Under the pieces are notes generated by a model that saw only the letters and a list, made by a program, of their open reading frames with translations, did no database searches and was not told the origin of the DNA. Of a stretch of DNA of 38,587 bases, positions 1 to 8,637 are shown piece after piece. The stretch is from Parabacteroides distasonis (GTDB taxonomy: Bacteria > Bacteroidota > Bacteroidia > Bacteroidales > Tannerellaceae), in contig NZ_SRYM01000038.1 in the NCBI RefSeq assembly GCF_004793765.1, positions 1 to 38,587 of the forward strand. Direction: 5' to 3'. The stretch's first letter is position 1; each line of letters opens with the position of its first letter. The position numbers were made by a program, and so were the translations under genes.

Positions 1-128
1 GGGACTATTGTCGGGTTCGACAAGCGTTTCATCGCCTTGCCTATAAGGGATAAGGCTTTAGGGGCGATAATAAGTACAATTATCTGAGTGCATTCAAACT
101 TTATTTTGTATATTTGCGTATCGGTTGG
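1..128. other. Window edge, no supported gene; possible -7 element
   Basis: No start codon opens a convincing frame here. Frame 1 is open from the edge to a TGA at 85-87 and could be the tail of an upstream gene, but I do not recognise its 28 residues. At 109-116 lies TATATTTG, which matches the Bacteroidetes -7 consensus TAnnTTTG, but no TTTG sits at the right distance upstream, so this is only a possible promoter for the hairpins and small gene that follow. Confidence 0.3.
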
Positions 129-150
129 GGGGCGATCGTAAGATCGCCCC
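129..150. repeat. Perfect 9-bp hairpin
   Basis: GGGGCGATC at 129-137 and GATCGCCCC at 142-150 form a perfect stem with the four-base loop GTAA. No T-run follows directly, so it is not a classical terminator by itself. It lies just before a second, terminator-like hairpin and upstream of the small gene at 236, and could be part of a structured leader. Confidence 0.6.
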
Positions 151-162
151 GACCTCCCTTAT

Positions 163-204
163 CGGGCTGGCTTGAATCCTTCAAATCAGCCCGGTTTGCT
201 TTTA
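163..204 (+). terminator. Terminator-like hairpin upstream of small gene
   Basis: CGGGCTG (163-169) pairs with CAGCCCG (187-193). The stem extends inward with a G-T pair, one mismatch and five more pairs around the loop TCC, and a T-rich tract follows (195-204). It could end an upstream transcript, or act as an attenuator if the transcript of the gene at 236 starts near 120. The sequence does not separate these options. Confidence 0.55.
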
Positions 205-235
205 TTCTTCACATAAAAACACATGGAAGTAGACA

Positions 236-463
236 ATGTCCAGCAAAACAGATAATAATATCCCGAATGGGAATAGTTATGAGAAACGCGTGATAGAGGT
301 CAATGGCATCTATGATGAGTACTCAAGGAGCGGGTTGAGTAACCGGGAGATTTGGAGGCGTTATATCTGGCCGATATACGGCATATCAGAAAAGACCTTT
401 TATAATTATCTCAACAAAGCGTACAAGTTCTCTAGCGAGCAAAAGCTACAAAAAAGAAGATGA
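236..463 (+). CDS. Small conserved Bacteroidales protein, HTH-like
   Basis: A 75-residue basic protein. Its core, roughly residues 17-60, carries the run GLSNREIWRRYIWP followed by GISEKTFYNYL. I recall this pattern from many small Bacteroidales proteins of unknown function; the second half resembles the recognition helix of a helix-turn-helix, so nucleic-acid binding is plausible but unproven. The start ATG at 236 is forced, because an in-frame TAG at 230-232 lies just upstream. An ATG at 223 is in another frame and stops after 10 codons. The gene is followed by a strong terminator at 506-545, so it is a single-gene unit read toward the minus-strand capsule locus. Confidence 0.6.
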   Translation: MSSKTDNNIPNGNSYEKRVIEVNGIYDEYSRSGLSNREIWRRYIWPIYGISEKTFYNYLNKAYKFSSEQKLQKRR

Positions 464-505
464 TATTCTCCACTTTTATCCTCTCAGTTCAAATATAAGA
501 TATAA

Positions 506-545
506 ACGGCGCATCTGCTTGAAGTATGATGCGCCGTATCTTTTT
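506..545 (+). terminator. Rho-independent terminator
   Basis: ACGGCGCATC (506-515) and GATGCGCCGT (528-537) are perfectly complementary over 10 bp, with a 12-base loop, and TATCTTTTT follows. It ends the small gene at 236-463. Confidence 0.85.
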
Positions 546-612
546 GTCTAAAATAATATTGTAATCTATTTAGCAATTACAAAAAACACAACTGGTCATG
601 AAGCCTTTTTAA

Positions 613-647
613 TTAGCTTTTTCAACTGATTTTATTTAGCTTTTTCA
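613..647. repeat. Short direct repeat in the 546-679 gap
   Basis: TTAGCTTTTTCA occurs at 613-624 and again at 636-647, 23 bases apart, with a weaker third relative (AGCCTTTTTAA) just upstream at 602-612. The rest of the gap between the terminator and the capsule glycosyltransferase is AT-rich and shows nothing else I can name. Confidence 0.45.
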
Positions 648-679
648 TTTGGCGTCGACAAAACTCTTTCATATTGCAT

Positions 680-1387
680 TTAATATTTATTAGTTAATAC
701 ATTCCACCAAAAAGGCATAGCCTTAAACAGTCTTCTCATCTTGGGCCATGTGAAGCTGGCCAGCGGACGATAAAGCCCCTCCAAATTATGCCGTATCCAC
801 CACTGCGGAGCACGTTTCACGTTACCTGTATATACATCAAAGCTACCACCTAAGCCTTGATAGACAGCTGTATGTCGTTCGGCCATCTCTTCCATTAGCA
901 ATTCCTGTTTGGGAGAACCCATCGCCACAAAAACCACATCTGGCCGTTTCGTCACGATATCATCCAACAAAGCATTTCGTTCCTCCTCTGTCTTGATATA
1001 ACCATTCCGGAAGTTAACGATCCATATACCGGGATAATCCTCCTTCAACTTTTTTACGGTCTGTTCTATTACTTCTTGTTTTCCTCCAATCAAGTAATAA
1101 CTCTTTCCTTGTTGATAGGTCATATGGATGATACGTAACCACAACTCGCATCCCGGGATCTTGATCACTTCCTTATACCCTTTCTTCTTCAACGCCATGA
1201 CCGCCCCGAAGCCATCGCAATAACCTATATTCCGGTTGATGATAGAACGGGTCTGATCCGTAGCATGCAAAATCTTTTCCGCATTGATAGCCACCAATAT
1301 CCTCTTGTGCCGACTCACAAAAGCCAACAATTCCTCATGCGAAGTAAAAGGATACACTTCCACCCCATTCAATGAAACTTTATTCAT
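680..1387 (-). CDS. WecG/TagA/CpsF family glycosyltransferase (GT26)
   Basis: A 235-residue soluble enzyme of the family that adds N-acetylmannosamine(uronic acid)-type sugars to an undecaprenyl-diphosphate-linked sugar on the inner face of the inner membrane. Family features in order: DGFGAVMALKKKG near residue 58, the PDVVFVAMGSPKQELLMEEM block (about 149-168, the GxPKQE signature), and LGGSFDVYTGNVKRAPQWW (about 179-197), which matches the family GGSFDxxxGxxxRAP pattern. The length fits the family and no frameshift is seen. Genes of this type often close Bacteroides capsule operons, which fits its place here as the last gene. It is the only glycosyltransferase of the distal part that still looks complete. 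Confidence 0.88.
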   Translation of the reverse strand: MNKVSLNGVEVYPFTSHEELLAFVSRHKRILVAINAEKILHATDQTRSIINRNIGYCDGFGAVMALKKKGYKEVIKIPGCELWLRIIHMTYQQGKSYYLIGGKQEVIEQTVKKLKEDYPGIWIVNFRNGYIKTEEERNALLDDIVTKRPDVVFVAMGSPKQELLMEEMAERHTAVYQGLGGSFDVYTGNVKRAPQWWIRHNLEGLYRPLASFTWPKMRRLFKAMPFWWNVLTNKY

Positions 1388-1647
1388 TTATATGATGCTT
1401 GATAAATAACCGTTTTGAACTTATTCGTGCGAATAAATGAGATTAGTGGCTCATACATTGTACCACACCTACATAGAAAAACATCCCGATCTGCGTGGCC
1501 TGCGCCTCTCTATGCCCCGCTCTGCAGACTGCTGTAAATGCGAATCTTTATAATTCGTTTCTTTCACCTTTGATTGTCAGTGCAACCAAAGAACGATATT
1601 CCTCCTTGTGTGTATAATCAAAACTATGGCGTAAAAGGAGGCCAAGA
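1388..1647. other. Intergenic region with a 16-bp palindrome
   Basis: No supported gene. TTATTCG (1421-1427) and CGAATAA (1430-1436) form an almost gapless palindrome with the centre TG. The remainder (1440-1647) shows no reading frame with recognisable content and is probably debris of the decaying capsule locus. Confidence 0.4.
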
Positions 1648-2139
1648 CTATTGTATCAAGTTATTCATATCGACCGCTATTTTTTTCATTTCGACATAAT
1701 AACTCGATAAACTACGTTTAAAAATCTGTGATTCAAAGTCTATGTTAGTTCCTAAGCAAAGGTGGTTACCCAATACAAGCAAATAATCATAAAGACAATG
1801 TCCTCTTACAAACAAATAGGCCACATCTTCTTTTACTCCCATCGCCTCATATCTGACCTTTTCCTCATCAATATTCATGAAATGAGCAGGAAGCTGATCG
1901 ACCAAGGCGTTCAATCTTTGTTGAATACGACAGACAGCCGCTTTTCCATTATCCTTTTCATCATTCACTTCAAAATGTTCAGAAAGCGCTGTATGAAAAT
2001 CTGTACGATTCAAACCGCGTCGCTTTAACCGCTTCGTATTCAGTAAATAAAGGAAAGGCAAATAGACGACAGAGGAATACATGGACAAGAAAATGGTAAA
2101 ATCAAAGGTTGAGAGTGCGTTGTTACGATGATCTGACAA
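1648..2139 (-). pseudogene. Unknown protein fragment, perhaps C-terminal part of a DUF4435-like protein
   Basis: An open frame of 163 codons without a proper beginning. Its first codons overlap, in another frame, the end of the AAA ATPase pseudogene, so the ATG at 2139 is probably accidental. The readable part holds a hydrophobic stretch (about residues 13-33), a charged middle, and the segment DVAYLFVRGHCLYDYLLVLG near residue 106. The RGH followed by a hydrophobic helix reminds me of the C-terminus of DUF4435 proteins, which often sit beside such ATPases, but this is a weak resemblance. I read it as the tail of a second gene whose N-terminus was lost when it fused to the ATPase remnant. Confidence 0.35.
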
Positions 2140-2809
2140 TTAGGATTCAGTTCCCGTAGTTTTTCTATCAGACAATCCTACCAAGTGATGTGCAACGAGA
2201 TTTCAGGTTCGTCAAGTAACAGTACACAAGGCTTTTCATCTTGAAAAAAGACGGTCAACAACAGTAACAGCAATTGTTTCTCACCAGAAGAGAGTTGGGA
2301 CAATTCGATTTTCACAGTTCCTTTATCCATTGCAAATACCAGTCCATTAGTGTCCTTATCTATCTCAAGGGATTTCCCGGTTTCTTTAAATATCTCATTT
2401 ACCACTTGGAACAGTCTGTTAATCCGACATTCTATTCGTTCCCTCTCTTCCGGATAATTGATAGCCCTCATCCGGTAATTAAAAAAATTGAGCTTATTAT
2501 TGGAAGACTGAAATACGATTTTTCAAGTTCTTGATAGAGTGGAGAATCTTTCTTTTTCCGATTCGCCAGAGGGACATCGAAGGAACGGATGAATTGAACA
2601 GGTATCCCCAAAGGAGTACCGTTACATTTGTAAAGGGACTTTTTGGAATTGTAATAATCATTGATACAGTTCAGCAAAGTTGTTTTCCCGCTACCATTGA
2701 TGCCTACTATGATGTTCACATTCGGACGGATGTCATTCCAAACCAACTTCACCCTGTTCCACATATTATCTACAGAAAAGGAATGGATATATATGCTTTT
2801 TTCTCCCAT
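2109..2809 (-). pseudogene. AAA (ABC-type) ATPase, broken by a frameshift and a stop
   Basis: The frame starts at an ATG at 2809 and shows Walker A GINGSGKTTLL near residue 36. After a frameshift it continues with the signature LSSGEKQLL and Walker B CVLLLDEPEISLH. The frameshift sits at about 2511-2513: restoring one T in the run TTT joins ...LEKSYF to QSSNNKLNFFNYRMRAINY. An in-frame TAG then follows HITW where the family has a glutamine codon (CAG to TAG), and the frame reads on as LIEKLRELNPNCQIIVTTHS, the usual switch region. So at least two separate lesions inactivate it. Such stand-alone ATPases are often part of phage-defence pairs; the partner may be the fragment at 1648-2139. A -7-like TATGTTTG lies upstream at 2863-2856. 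Confidence 0.8.
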
Positions 2810-3010
2810 ATTACTTGAAAACTTGCTATTTATTGTCAGTAAAGATAACGAAAGGCAAACATAGCAGCAAATGAAAACTAAGTTTTTGATTGTTCAGTAT
2901 GTAATCGCTATATTTCACTCTCAAAGATACATACCCTGTTTCAGGTTAATAGTTTAGTCTTCGAATGCTTATCTTTGTATGTAAGCACTCAATTTAGGAC
3001 ATACCCCTTT

Positions 3011-3032
3011 AAAAGGGCACTTTTCAGTGCCC
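3011..3032 (-). terminator. Minus-strand terminator at IS66 end
   Basis: Read on the minus strand, GGGCACT, loop GAAA, AGTGCCC, then TTTT. It follows the transposase remnant directly, inside the IS end, and would stop transcripts leaving the element toward the ATPase pseudogene. Confidence 0.65.
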
Positions 3033-3062
3033 TAAAGTGAGTTTTGTTAATTAGTTTTGAAT

Positions 3063-3860
3063 TTAACATTGGCTGGTAGCCAATGTGATTTTGTCAGGAA
3101 CCATGTTAACATAATCCCTGCACCCGTTAAAGATTTTTTTGAAAAAAGTTCCGATGAAGTTCCAGATAGAACTGACATGAAGCTTTACTGTTCCTATCAC
3201 ACTGTGATATGTTGCAGCCATCTCTGCGCCGGCATCACTGCCATAATGAAGTGAATCCGGCCTCATCACATTTACGCTCTTTAATAAAGAAATCCTTTAA
3301 AATATCCGAAAAGCGCTCGGAGACCGGTTCAGAACCTTGATTGAAAGCCTTAACGAATTTGTTTTTTGCATAAGACATACAAACTTGATGTACAGTATCT
3401 TTAAACTGGGCAGATTTTAACTCATCATCGATAAATATATAAGCATTGTATCCGTCAGACATGATACTCTTCAATTCTGAATTACCCAAAAAGTCTGTAA
3501 GCACATCACGACCGCAAGAGCCATTCTCATAGAAGAAAATAGCTGTTTTCTGAGCCTTGTTGACCAGCACCCAGATACACTTCTTATAGTGGTCGTATTT
3601 ACGCACCTTGCACCTGGTCTCATCGCTGTTCACAATCGAATCCTTTTCCAAGGCTATAGACTTACTTCAATACACAAACCAGCTCATCCAGACATTTTTT
3701 ACCTTTCCTAAGCCAGTTACGTAATGTGTTTTTTAAATACGACCGGAAACCTTTGTCAAATCAGAAGGATGCTCTATCGCTTCTCCGGATACTCCCATCG
3801 TTTTATACCCATCAGGATGATTGGATAAATTACGTTCTTTTTTGGATGGATCTTTTATCT
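3063..3860 (-). pseudogene. IS66 transposase (DDE), frameshifted and deleted
   Basis: Pieces in order on the minus strand: ERNLSNHPDGYKTMGVSGEA and IEHPSDL (zinc-ribbon/N-terminal part, about 3860-3735), then TLRNWLRKGKKCLDELVCVLK and, after an in-frame TAA, the catalytic part DSIVNSDETRCKVRKY, LTDFLGN and MSDGYNAYIF (3651-3235). After a further frameshift near 3250 the tail reads LHYGSDAGAEMAATYHSVIG and ends with DKITLATSQC. The part between the N-terminal piece and NWLRKG is deleted. The order and wording are those of Bacteroidales IS66 transposases. It cannot be active. Confidence 0.85.
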
Positions 3861-3873
3861 CTTGAGGTAACAC

Positions 3874-4236
3874 TCAACATAAACCCTCCAATTTCTCTAC
3901 CATACGAACTAAATCCTGGTAGCTTAAATTCTTTTGGGATAAATGTAGGCCATTGCTGACACGGATGTCAATCCATATACGAACAGGAGCATCATTACAG
4001 CTTTTTGATACCGGCTGAGATTGATCACTATTCTTTGTTTTTTCCGAATGGCTAATCGCTGGAGCACCATCAATCTGAACTACAACTGCTTTTTTCCGAG
4101 TATCCTTGAACTATTTCTGAAAAATGTTATAAGGAACTTTGTTTTTAACACAAAACGATTGGAGGGATTCTCCATAAAGCAAATCCTCCGTCTGGTACTG
4201 AAAATAAAACCTTTCAAGATCTTCACTGCTATACAT
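3874..4236 (-). pseudogene. IS66 accessory ORF (TnpA-like), interrupted by a stop
   Basis: From ATG at 4236 the frame reads SSEDLERFYFQYQTE, then ESLQSFCVKNKVPYNIFQK, an in-frame TAG (position of a tryptophan or tyrosine in relatives), then FKDTRKKAVVVQIDGAP and, near the end, VRIWIDIRVSNGLHLSQ, NLSYQDLVRMVEKLEGLC and TGA at 3874. This is the first ORF of Bacteroidales IS66 elements. Apart from the stop it looks complete. TnpB, which should follow, is absent. Confidence 0.75.
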
Positions 4237-4276
4237 GATTCTATAAATTGGTTGGCTGCGAAGATATTCCTTTCTA

Positions 4277-5071
4277 TTAATAGCCATTTTTTAACTGCTT
4301 ACAATTGCAATTATTATAAATTTCTTGCAAATATTGCTCCACATGTGCAGGTGTGAATCGTTTGGCTATTTCTCTTCCATGATTTCCAAACTGAGATATA
4401 AGGAAACGATTGTTCACGAACAAAAGGATCGCATTATATATTTCATCCACATTTCCAGGGGTTACAGCTATTCCACTTTTCATATCTTCAAAAAAATCAG
4501 GAATTCCCCCTATCATTGTCGTGATGACAGGCAATCCATAAGACATCGCTTCTAAAATAGCTATACCGAATGATTCAAAATGCGAGGGATGGATAAAGAC
4601 ATCCGACGAACAGAACAAATCAACCTTTTCATCTCCTTTTACCCAACCATGTCGAACAATCATTGCAGAAAGGTCATAATCTTTTATCACTCTTCGAAAA
4701 CGTATCTCATCACCAACACCACCTATATGTAATTCTACCTTATCTTGTAATACATCTTTGTATCTATACAAGCAATCAAGTATATCATACATACCTTTCA
4801 CCTCATCTATTCGCCCTATGAAAACTAAACGCAATTTGTCATGATATAGATCTTTACGAAACGATTTAGGATACTCCACACAATTAGGCAAACAATATAT
4901 AAACTTATTTAATTCATATTTTCGCAACATATTCACAAAAGAAGAAGACACTGTTACCAATGCGTCTGCCGATCTACACATCCTTGTTACATAACGAGGA
5001 TATGTATTATAAAACTCATCGAACAAACTGCCATGTATATGTAGCAGAACCCTCTTATTAAATAACTTACC
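4277..5071 (-). pseudogene. GT4 glycosyltransferase lacking its N-terminal domain
   Basis: The frame is open from about 5071 but has no credible start; a TTG at 5026 would be the first usable codon. It begins in the middle of a GT4 (glycosyltransferase family 1) protein with KRVLLHIHGSLFDEF, continues with the linker and the nucleotide-sugar-binding domain LRLVFIGRIDEVKGMYDIL, and has the family signature FIHPSHFESFGIAILEAMSYGLPV with the E-x7-E pair. About 80-120 N-terminal residues that would bind the acceptor are missing. The 3' end also runs into the IS66 terminus at 4302, so the last residues (CKQLKNGY) come from the IS. It overlaps the end of the truncated pyruvyltransferase, which marks a deletion junction near 5066-5075. 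Confidence 0.8.
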
Positions 5072-5759
5072 TATGGTCTAACACATACGCCACAAGAAAT
5101 TTTTCTTTGTTCAAAGGAATATTCACACATAAATTCTCATAAACTTCCCTCTCGATCAATAACGTAGGATCAAGAACTGCGATAGCATTCAGCCTCAAAT
5201 ACTCCTTACAAAGTGTTACACCACTTGTTTCTCGTACTGATATGGCATTAAACTGTTGCAACAAAGAAGTACAGATAGCAGTCTGTTTTTTTGAATACTC
5301 CCAATTATCCACCCCAAAAGAGGCAGCATAAGCAATTTTTTTTCCCGTAAAGTCACGTGCAAAACGCAAAAACATATCGAACAGTCTACCTCTATTATAC
5401 TTTGCCCTCCACGTTTGATCACTGCCAACCACAAGAGCCTCCAAGGCATATTCCTTCACCAAATCCATTGAATAATGTTTACAAATATGAGTTTTTGTTA
5501 TTTGTTTTTTAACAAAATCAGAAAATAAGGGATTAGGATGATAACTCCATTTCCAAAAACTCCGTTTACGTGAAGGAATAAAAAAAAGTACTGAAGATTT
5601 AATTGTAGAAAACACAAATCTCCATATTTCCGGATGAGGTTGGATATCAATTGTTATCGGCTCATGCCCCATATCTTTCAGAATCCTTTGTAAAGCCCAA
5701 TTCTGTAACACTCCTCCATAATTATCTCGAAGAGGCTGGGTCAATATTCCTATTCTCAT
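5067..5759 (-). pseudogene. Polysaccharide pyruvyltransferase, C-terminally truncated
   Basis: The N-terminus MRIGILTQPLRDNYGGVLQN is characteristic of the PS_pyruv_trans family (PF04230), whose members add a ketal-linked pyruvate to capsule sugars. Other family points are LVVGSDQTWRAKYN near residue 113, YAASFGVDNWE (about 145-155), and ISVRETSGVTLCKEY (about 175-190). The frame stops after FLVAYVLDHR at 230 residues, whereas the family usually has about 350. The break is in the second Rossmann-like half that binds phosphoenolpyruvate, so activity is not expected. Directly after the stop begins the headless GT4 gene, so one deletion removed the end of this gene and the start of the next. Confidence 0.82.
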
Positions 5760-5779
5760 TTTTTTATCTTCATTTGCGC

Positions 5780-7525
5780 TTACTTTCCAAGAAGCCCCTT
5801 AATCACCTCTTTCCCCTTCTCTCCTACCATACTCTTCACCGTATCTACCAATATGCCTTTGATCGACACATTCAAATTACGTACCATGCGTATGGCATCG
5901 CTCTCGTCCTTATTGTCGGTAAATACCTCAAACAGCATGGGGCGATCAGTGAGGCCGGGAGTAAGAAAACGGTCGAGATATTCCAAATATTCCTCTTTAT
6001 TATTGGCAGACAGGTATTCATATCCCAAATCCTCCGCATAGTGTCGCACTAATTGATGCGACTTATTGCCAAAATGTCCGGCTGCGGCGATATACTTGTC
6101 CGTCTCCTCGCCAAAAGCTGCACCGGGATGATTATAATTACGGAACTCCGTCCCCTTGCCATTATTGATCAGCAAGATGCGGATATTACGCCCTACATGA
6201 CGGTTTCCAAGCACGTTCATGTCGTAAAAGAAAGCGAGGTCACCCGCAACACAGAAATAAAGCTTGCCCGGATGCGCCAAAGAAGCACCCATGAACGAAG
6301 AGATATAGCCGTCTATGCCAAAACCTCCGGTATTGGCGTATCCATACACAGATTCGGGTATATCGAAATAGTTCCATGTACGCAGGGTGTTGAGGATACC
6401 TAAAAAGAGCACGCTATCAGCAGGGATACGATGAGCCGTCTCATGGGCTATCCATACGTTCGAGAACGGCAGAACATTTTCCAGCACTTTCGCCCAAATG
6501 GCTTTCAATTCCTTCCGGCAAGCGTCCAAATAACCATGACGTTCAAGAGACGCTGTATCCGCATAATGCTCAAAAAACGCCTGTTCCTCCATCTCAAAAA
6601 CATAAGTCAATTTACGATAAGTATCACGAAGTTCACCATCTGGATTGACACGCCATACCGCATGGGGACGCATTCCGATATTCCCCCCAGATACATCACC
6701 GATATGTATCAACAAATCCATGCTCGTCAAGCTACAATAATCTTTCGCTTGCGAAGAAAGGATGGAGATCAGAACACGGTATTTACCCTTATAACCACTG
6801 GTATGATCCGTGAATACCACCGCATCGTATGTGGCGCAAAAAGCATCAAGGAATGCAGTTTCCGTATCGGTAAATTTTTGATGAGCACCAATGACGACAG
6901 CGATACGCCCTTTAGGAAGCTCAGGAAAAACGTCTTGCGGCATGACGCGGCGAATCATCCGTGCCTGTGGCAACTCCTTTACCGAATAATCCCGGCTATA
7001 AGCAGTTTCCACATTGAGATGTACAGGGCCACCACCACGATGACGCAATTCCAACAAGGCACGGTTTATCTTCACCGTGTTACTCCACGCATTCGTATTA
7101 CTATCGGTCACGGGTATATACTCGCTTAAAAGGGCTATATCATTTTGTATAACACGACGGTCTATCACTTGTGCAATATGATGGCCGATCCGGGAAATAT
7201 CTTGCGTACTCGTGACAGCCAATACCGGCAATTTACGATAATAAGCCTCTGTCAAGCCCGGAATATAATTACGGGAAGCGGTAGCCCCGGTACAACTCAA
7301 CACCACAGGCTCACCACTTTCGGCCGCCAAACCACAAGCGATATAAGCCGCACTACGCTCGTCCACAGATGAATAGCATTCAAAATACGGGTCTTGCTGG
7401 AGACTGGCCACAAATGTCAAATTCGTGGCACCAGGAGACAAGACACACTTTTTTATATTGTGCTGTTTTAGTAACGAGATGAGAAGCTGAACGCTCCTTT
7501 CTGAACTATAATACTTTCCTTCCAT
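5780..7525 (-). CDS. Thiamine diphosphate-dependent enzyme, MenD/acetolactate-synthase-like
   Basis: A complete 581-residue protein with the three-domain layout of ThDP enzymes. The PYR domain has CVLSPGATNLTFV near residue 27 and VDERSAAYIACGLAAE (about 53-68), where the glutamate is the expected cofactor-activating residue. The PP domain has GDLAFFYDMNVLGNR followed by LLINNGKGTEF (about 435-465), which fits the GDG-x-N magnesium/ThDP motif with GDL instead of GDG. The opening resembles MenD, but the enzyme sits in a capsule locus far from any menaquinone gene, between an epimerase (8-base gap) and a pyruvyltransferase. It probably carries out a carboligation or decarboxylation on a capsule sugar or 2-oxoacid precursor. 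The exact substrate cannot be read from the sequence. Confidence 0.8.
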   Translation of the reverse strand: MEGKYYSSERSVQLLISLLKQHNIKKCVLSPGATNLTFVASLQQDPYFECYSSVDERSAAYIACGLAAESGEPVVLSCTGATASRNYIPGLTEAYYRKLPVLAVTSTQDISRIGHHIAQVIDRRVIQNDIALLSEYIPVTDSNTNAWSNTVKINRALLELRHRGGGPVHLNVETAYSRDYSVKELPQARMIRRVMPQDVFPELPKGRIAVVIGAHQKFTDTETAFLDAFCATYDAVVFTDHTSGYKGKYRVLISILSSQAKDYCSLTSMDLLIHIGDVSGGNIGMRPHAVWRVNPDGELRDTYRKLTYVFEMEEQAFFEHYADTASLERHGYLDACRKELKAIWAKVLENVLPFSNVWIAHETAHRIPADSVLFLGILNTLRTWNYFDIPESVYGYANTGGFGIDGYISSFMGASLAHPGKLYFCVAGDLAFFYDMNVLGNRHVGRNIRILLINNGKGTEFRNYNHPGAAFGEETDKYIAAAGHFGNKSHQLVRHYAEDLGYEYLSANNKEEYLEYLDRFLTPGLTDRPMLFEVFTDNKDESDAIRMVRNLNVSIKGILVDTVKSMVGEKGKEVIKGLLGK

Positions 7526-7533
7526 ATTTTACT

Positions 7534-8622
7534 TTATCTATGATTCAGCATATATTTCACACAATCAAAAGGCAGTTTTCTCAACAAGAGATATACCATA
7601 TACCGCTTGGTGGTTCCTATTTCACGCATCGGCGTAAACTCTGCGCTTACCCTATCCAATAAGGCCTCGTCATGCCAACCAATGAGCTTGAACTCCCGGC
7701 TGTTTATCAAGGTACGCAAACATAGTCGAAGTGACACCCGAACATCCATAAATCTCAAGTCTGGAACCACCGAGAGAATCTTACTGTTATCAAATCGCCT
7801 ATCAAACAAGCGACAATACCTCACTTGATATTGTCTACGCTTGAACGACAAATTCAAGCAGGCATCCGTATAAACCACTTTGGGACGCTTCCCTGCGCAT
7901 TCCTCTATCACCCGAACATAAATATCTAACACCTCCTGCCAAGTAAGCGACTCCGCCGTCATTATGTTAAAGTCTTCGACCAAGGCTTTTTTATTACCGA
8001 TAAGTCCGGCAATCCCCTGAGCCACCTCCTCGCTGTAAGTCAATGTCGTATAATGCCTCGCTATGTCTTTTGAAAATACGATCGAACGACCTCGCAACGC
8101 TCTATACAGCCAGTGTTCCTTCTCATAAACCCCTAATTGCAAACGGATTTCGCTAAACGTGATGTAGGGCCTGACAATCGTCCAATTCTTACATCCAGAA
8201 GCCCGCAATATATCCTCTTGCCGCGCCTTAGCCAACGCATACTCATCGGTTTTCAAGTAATCCGTATCCGATGACACATCCAATAAGCGAGGAGATCTTT
8301 CCGTTATACACGTGTCCTCATTAGCGAATACTCTCGCAGAACTCAGGTAGACATATTGATCGGTATGTCTCAAAAGCAAATTGACACGCCCCACAAACTC
8401 ATCCGTATGATACACCATAAAATCCACAATCGCATCCCAGCCCTCCCGAAGAATCTCTTCTATGAAAGATCGATCATGCGCATCTCCTTTCAGATAGATA
8501 ACACTAGTATTATCCATCCGCTCCTTACGGGTAGTAACAAATACGTCATTTCCCTGTCTTGATAAGAGTGTGGACAAATGGGTCCCCATGGCACCCGTTC
8601 CTCCCAACAGTAATATTCTCAT
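7534..8622 (-). CDS. NAD-dependent epimerase/dehydratase (extended SDR)
   Basis: A 362-residue protein starting with the Rossmann dinucleotide motif LLLGGTGAMGTHL (residues 4-16). YLSSARVFA (about 112-120) and DEYALAKARQED (about 146-157) supply the expected S and Y-x3-K catalytic residues. The C-terminal half is less conserved and ends with a basic tail. It would act on a nucleotide sugar in the cytoplasm. It lies 15 bases after the flippase and 8 bases before the MenD-like gene, so the three form one operon. Whether it is a reductase, epimerase or dehydratase cannot be decided here. Confidence 0.82.
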   Translation of the reverse strand: MRILLLGGTGAMGTHLSTLLSRQGNDVFVTTRKERMDNTSVIYLKGDAHDRSFIEEILREGWDAIVDFMVYHTDEFVGRVNLLLRHTDQYVYLSSARVFANEDTCITERSPRLLDVSSDTDYLKTDEYALAKARQEDILRASGCKNWTIVRPYITFSEIRLQLGVYEKEHWLYRALRGRSIVFSKDIARHYTTLTYSEEVAQGIAGLIGNKKALVEDFNIMTAESLTWQEVLDIYVRVIEECAGKRPKVVYTDACLNLSFKRRQYQVRYCRLFDRRFDNSKILSVVPDLRFMDVRVSLRLCLRTLINSREFKLIGWHDEALLDRVSAEFTPMREIGTTKRYMVYLLLRKLPFDCVKYMLNHR

Positions 8623-8637
8623 TGGATAACTGTTTTT

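Larger units (their letters stand above)
2981..4302 (-). mobile_element. Decayed IS66-family insertion sequence
   Basis: The element is bounded by GTAAGC at 2981 and its complement GCTTAC at 4297-4302, the usual ends of IS66 elements. The two ends, read inward, share GTAAGCA, a T, and AA, so they look like imperfect terminal repeats. Inside are remnants of the small accessory ORF (3874-4236) and of the DDE transposase (3063-3860). The middle ORF (TnpB) is missing and the transposase has internal deletions. The 8 bases flanking the ends (CTTTGTAT on the left, AATTGCAA on the right) do not match, so no target duplication remains; the neighbours have been rearranged since insertion. Confidence 0.75.

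Noticed and set aside
1-87. Possible C-terminus of an upstream gene in frame 1
   Set aside because: Only 28 unrecognised codons; too short to support a call.
1762-2028. Plus-strand frame of 88 codons
   Set aside because: It lies opposite the pseudogene fragment and has the composition of a shadow frame.
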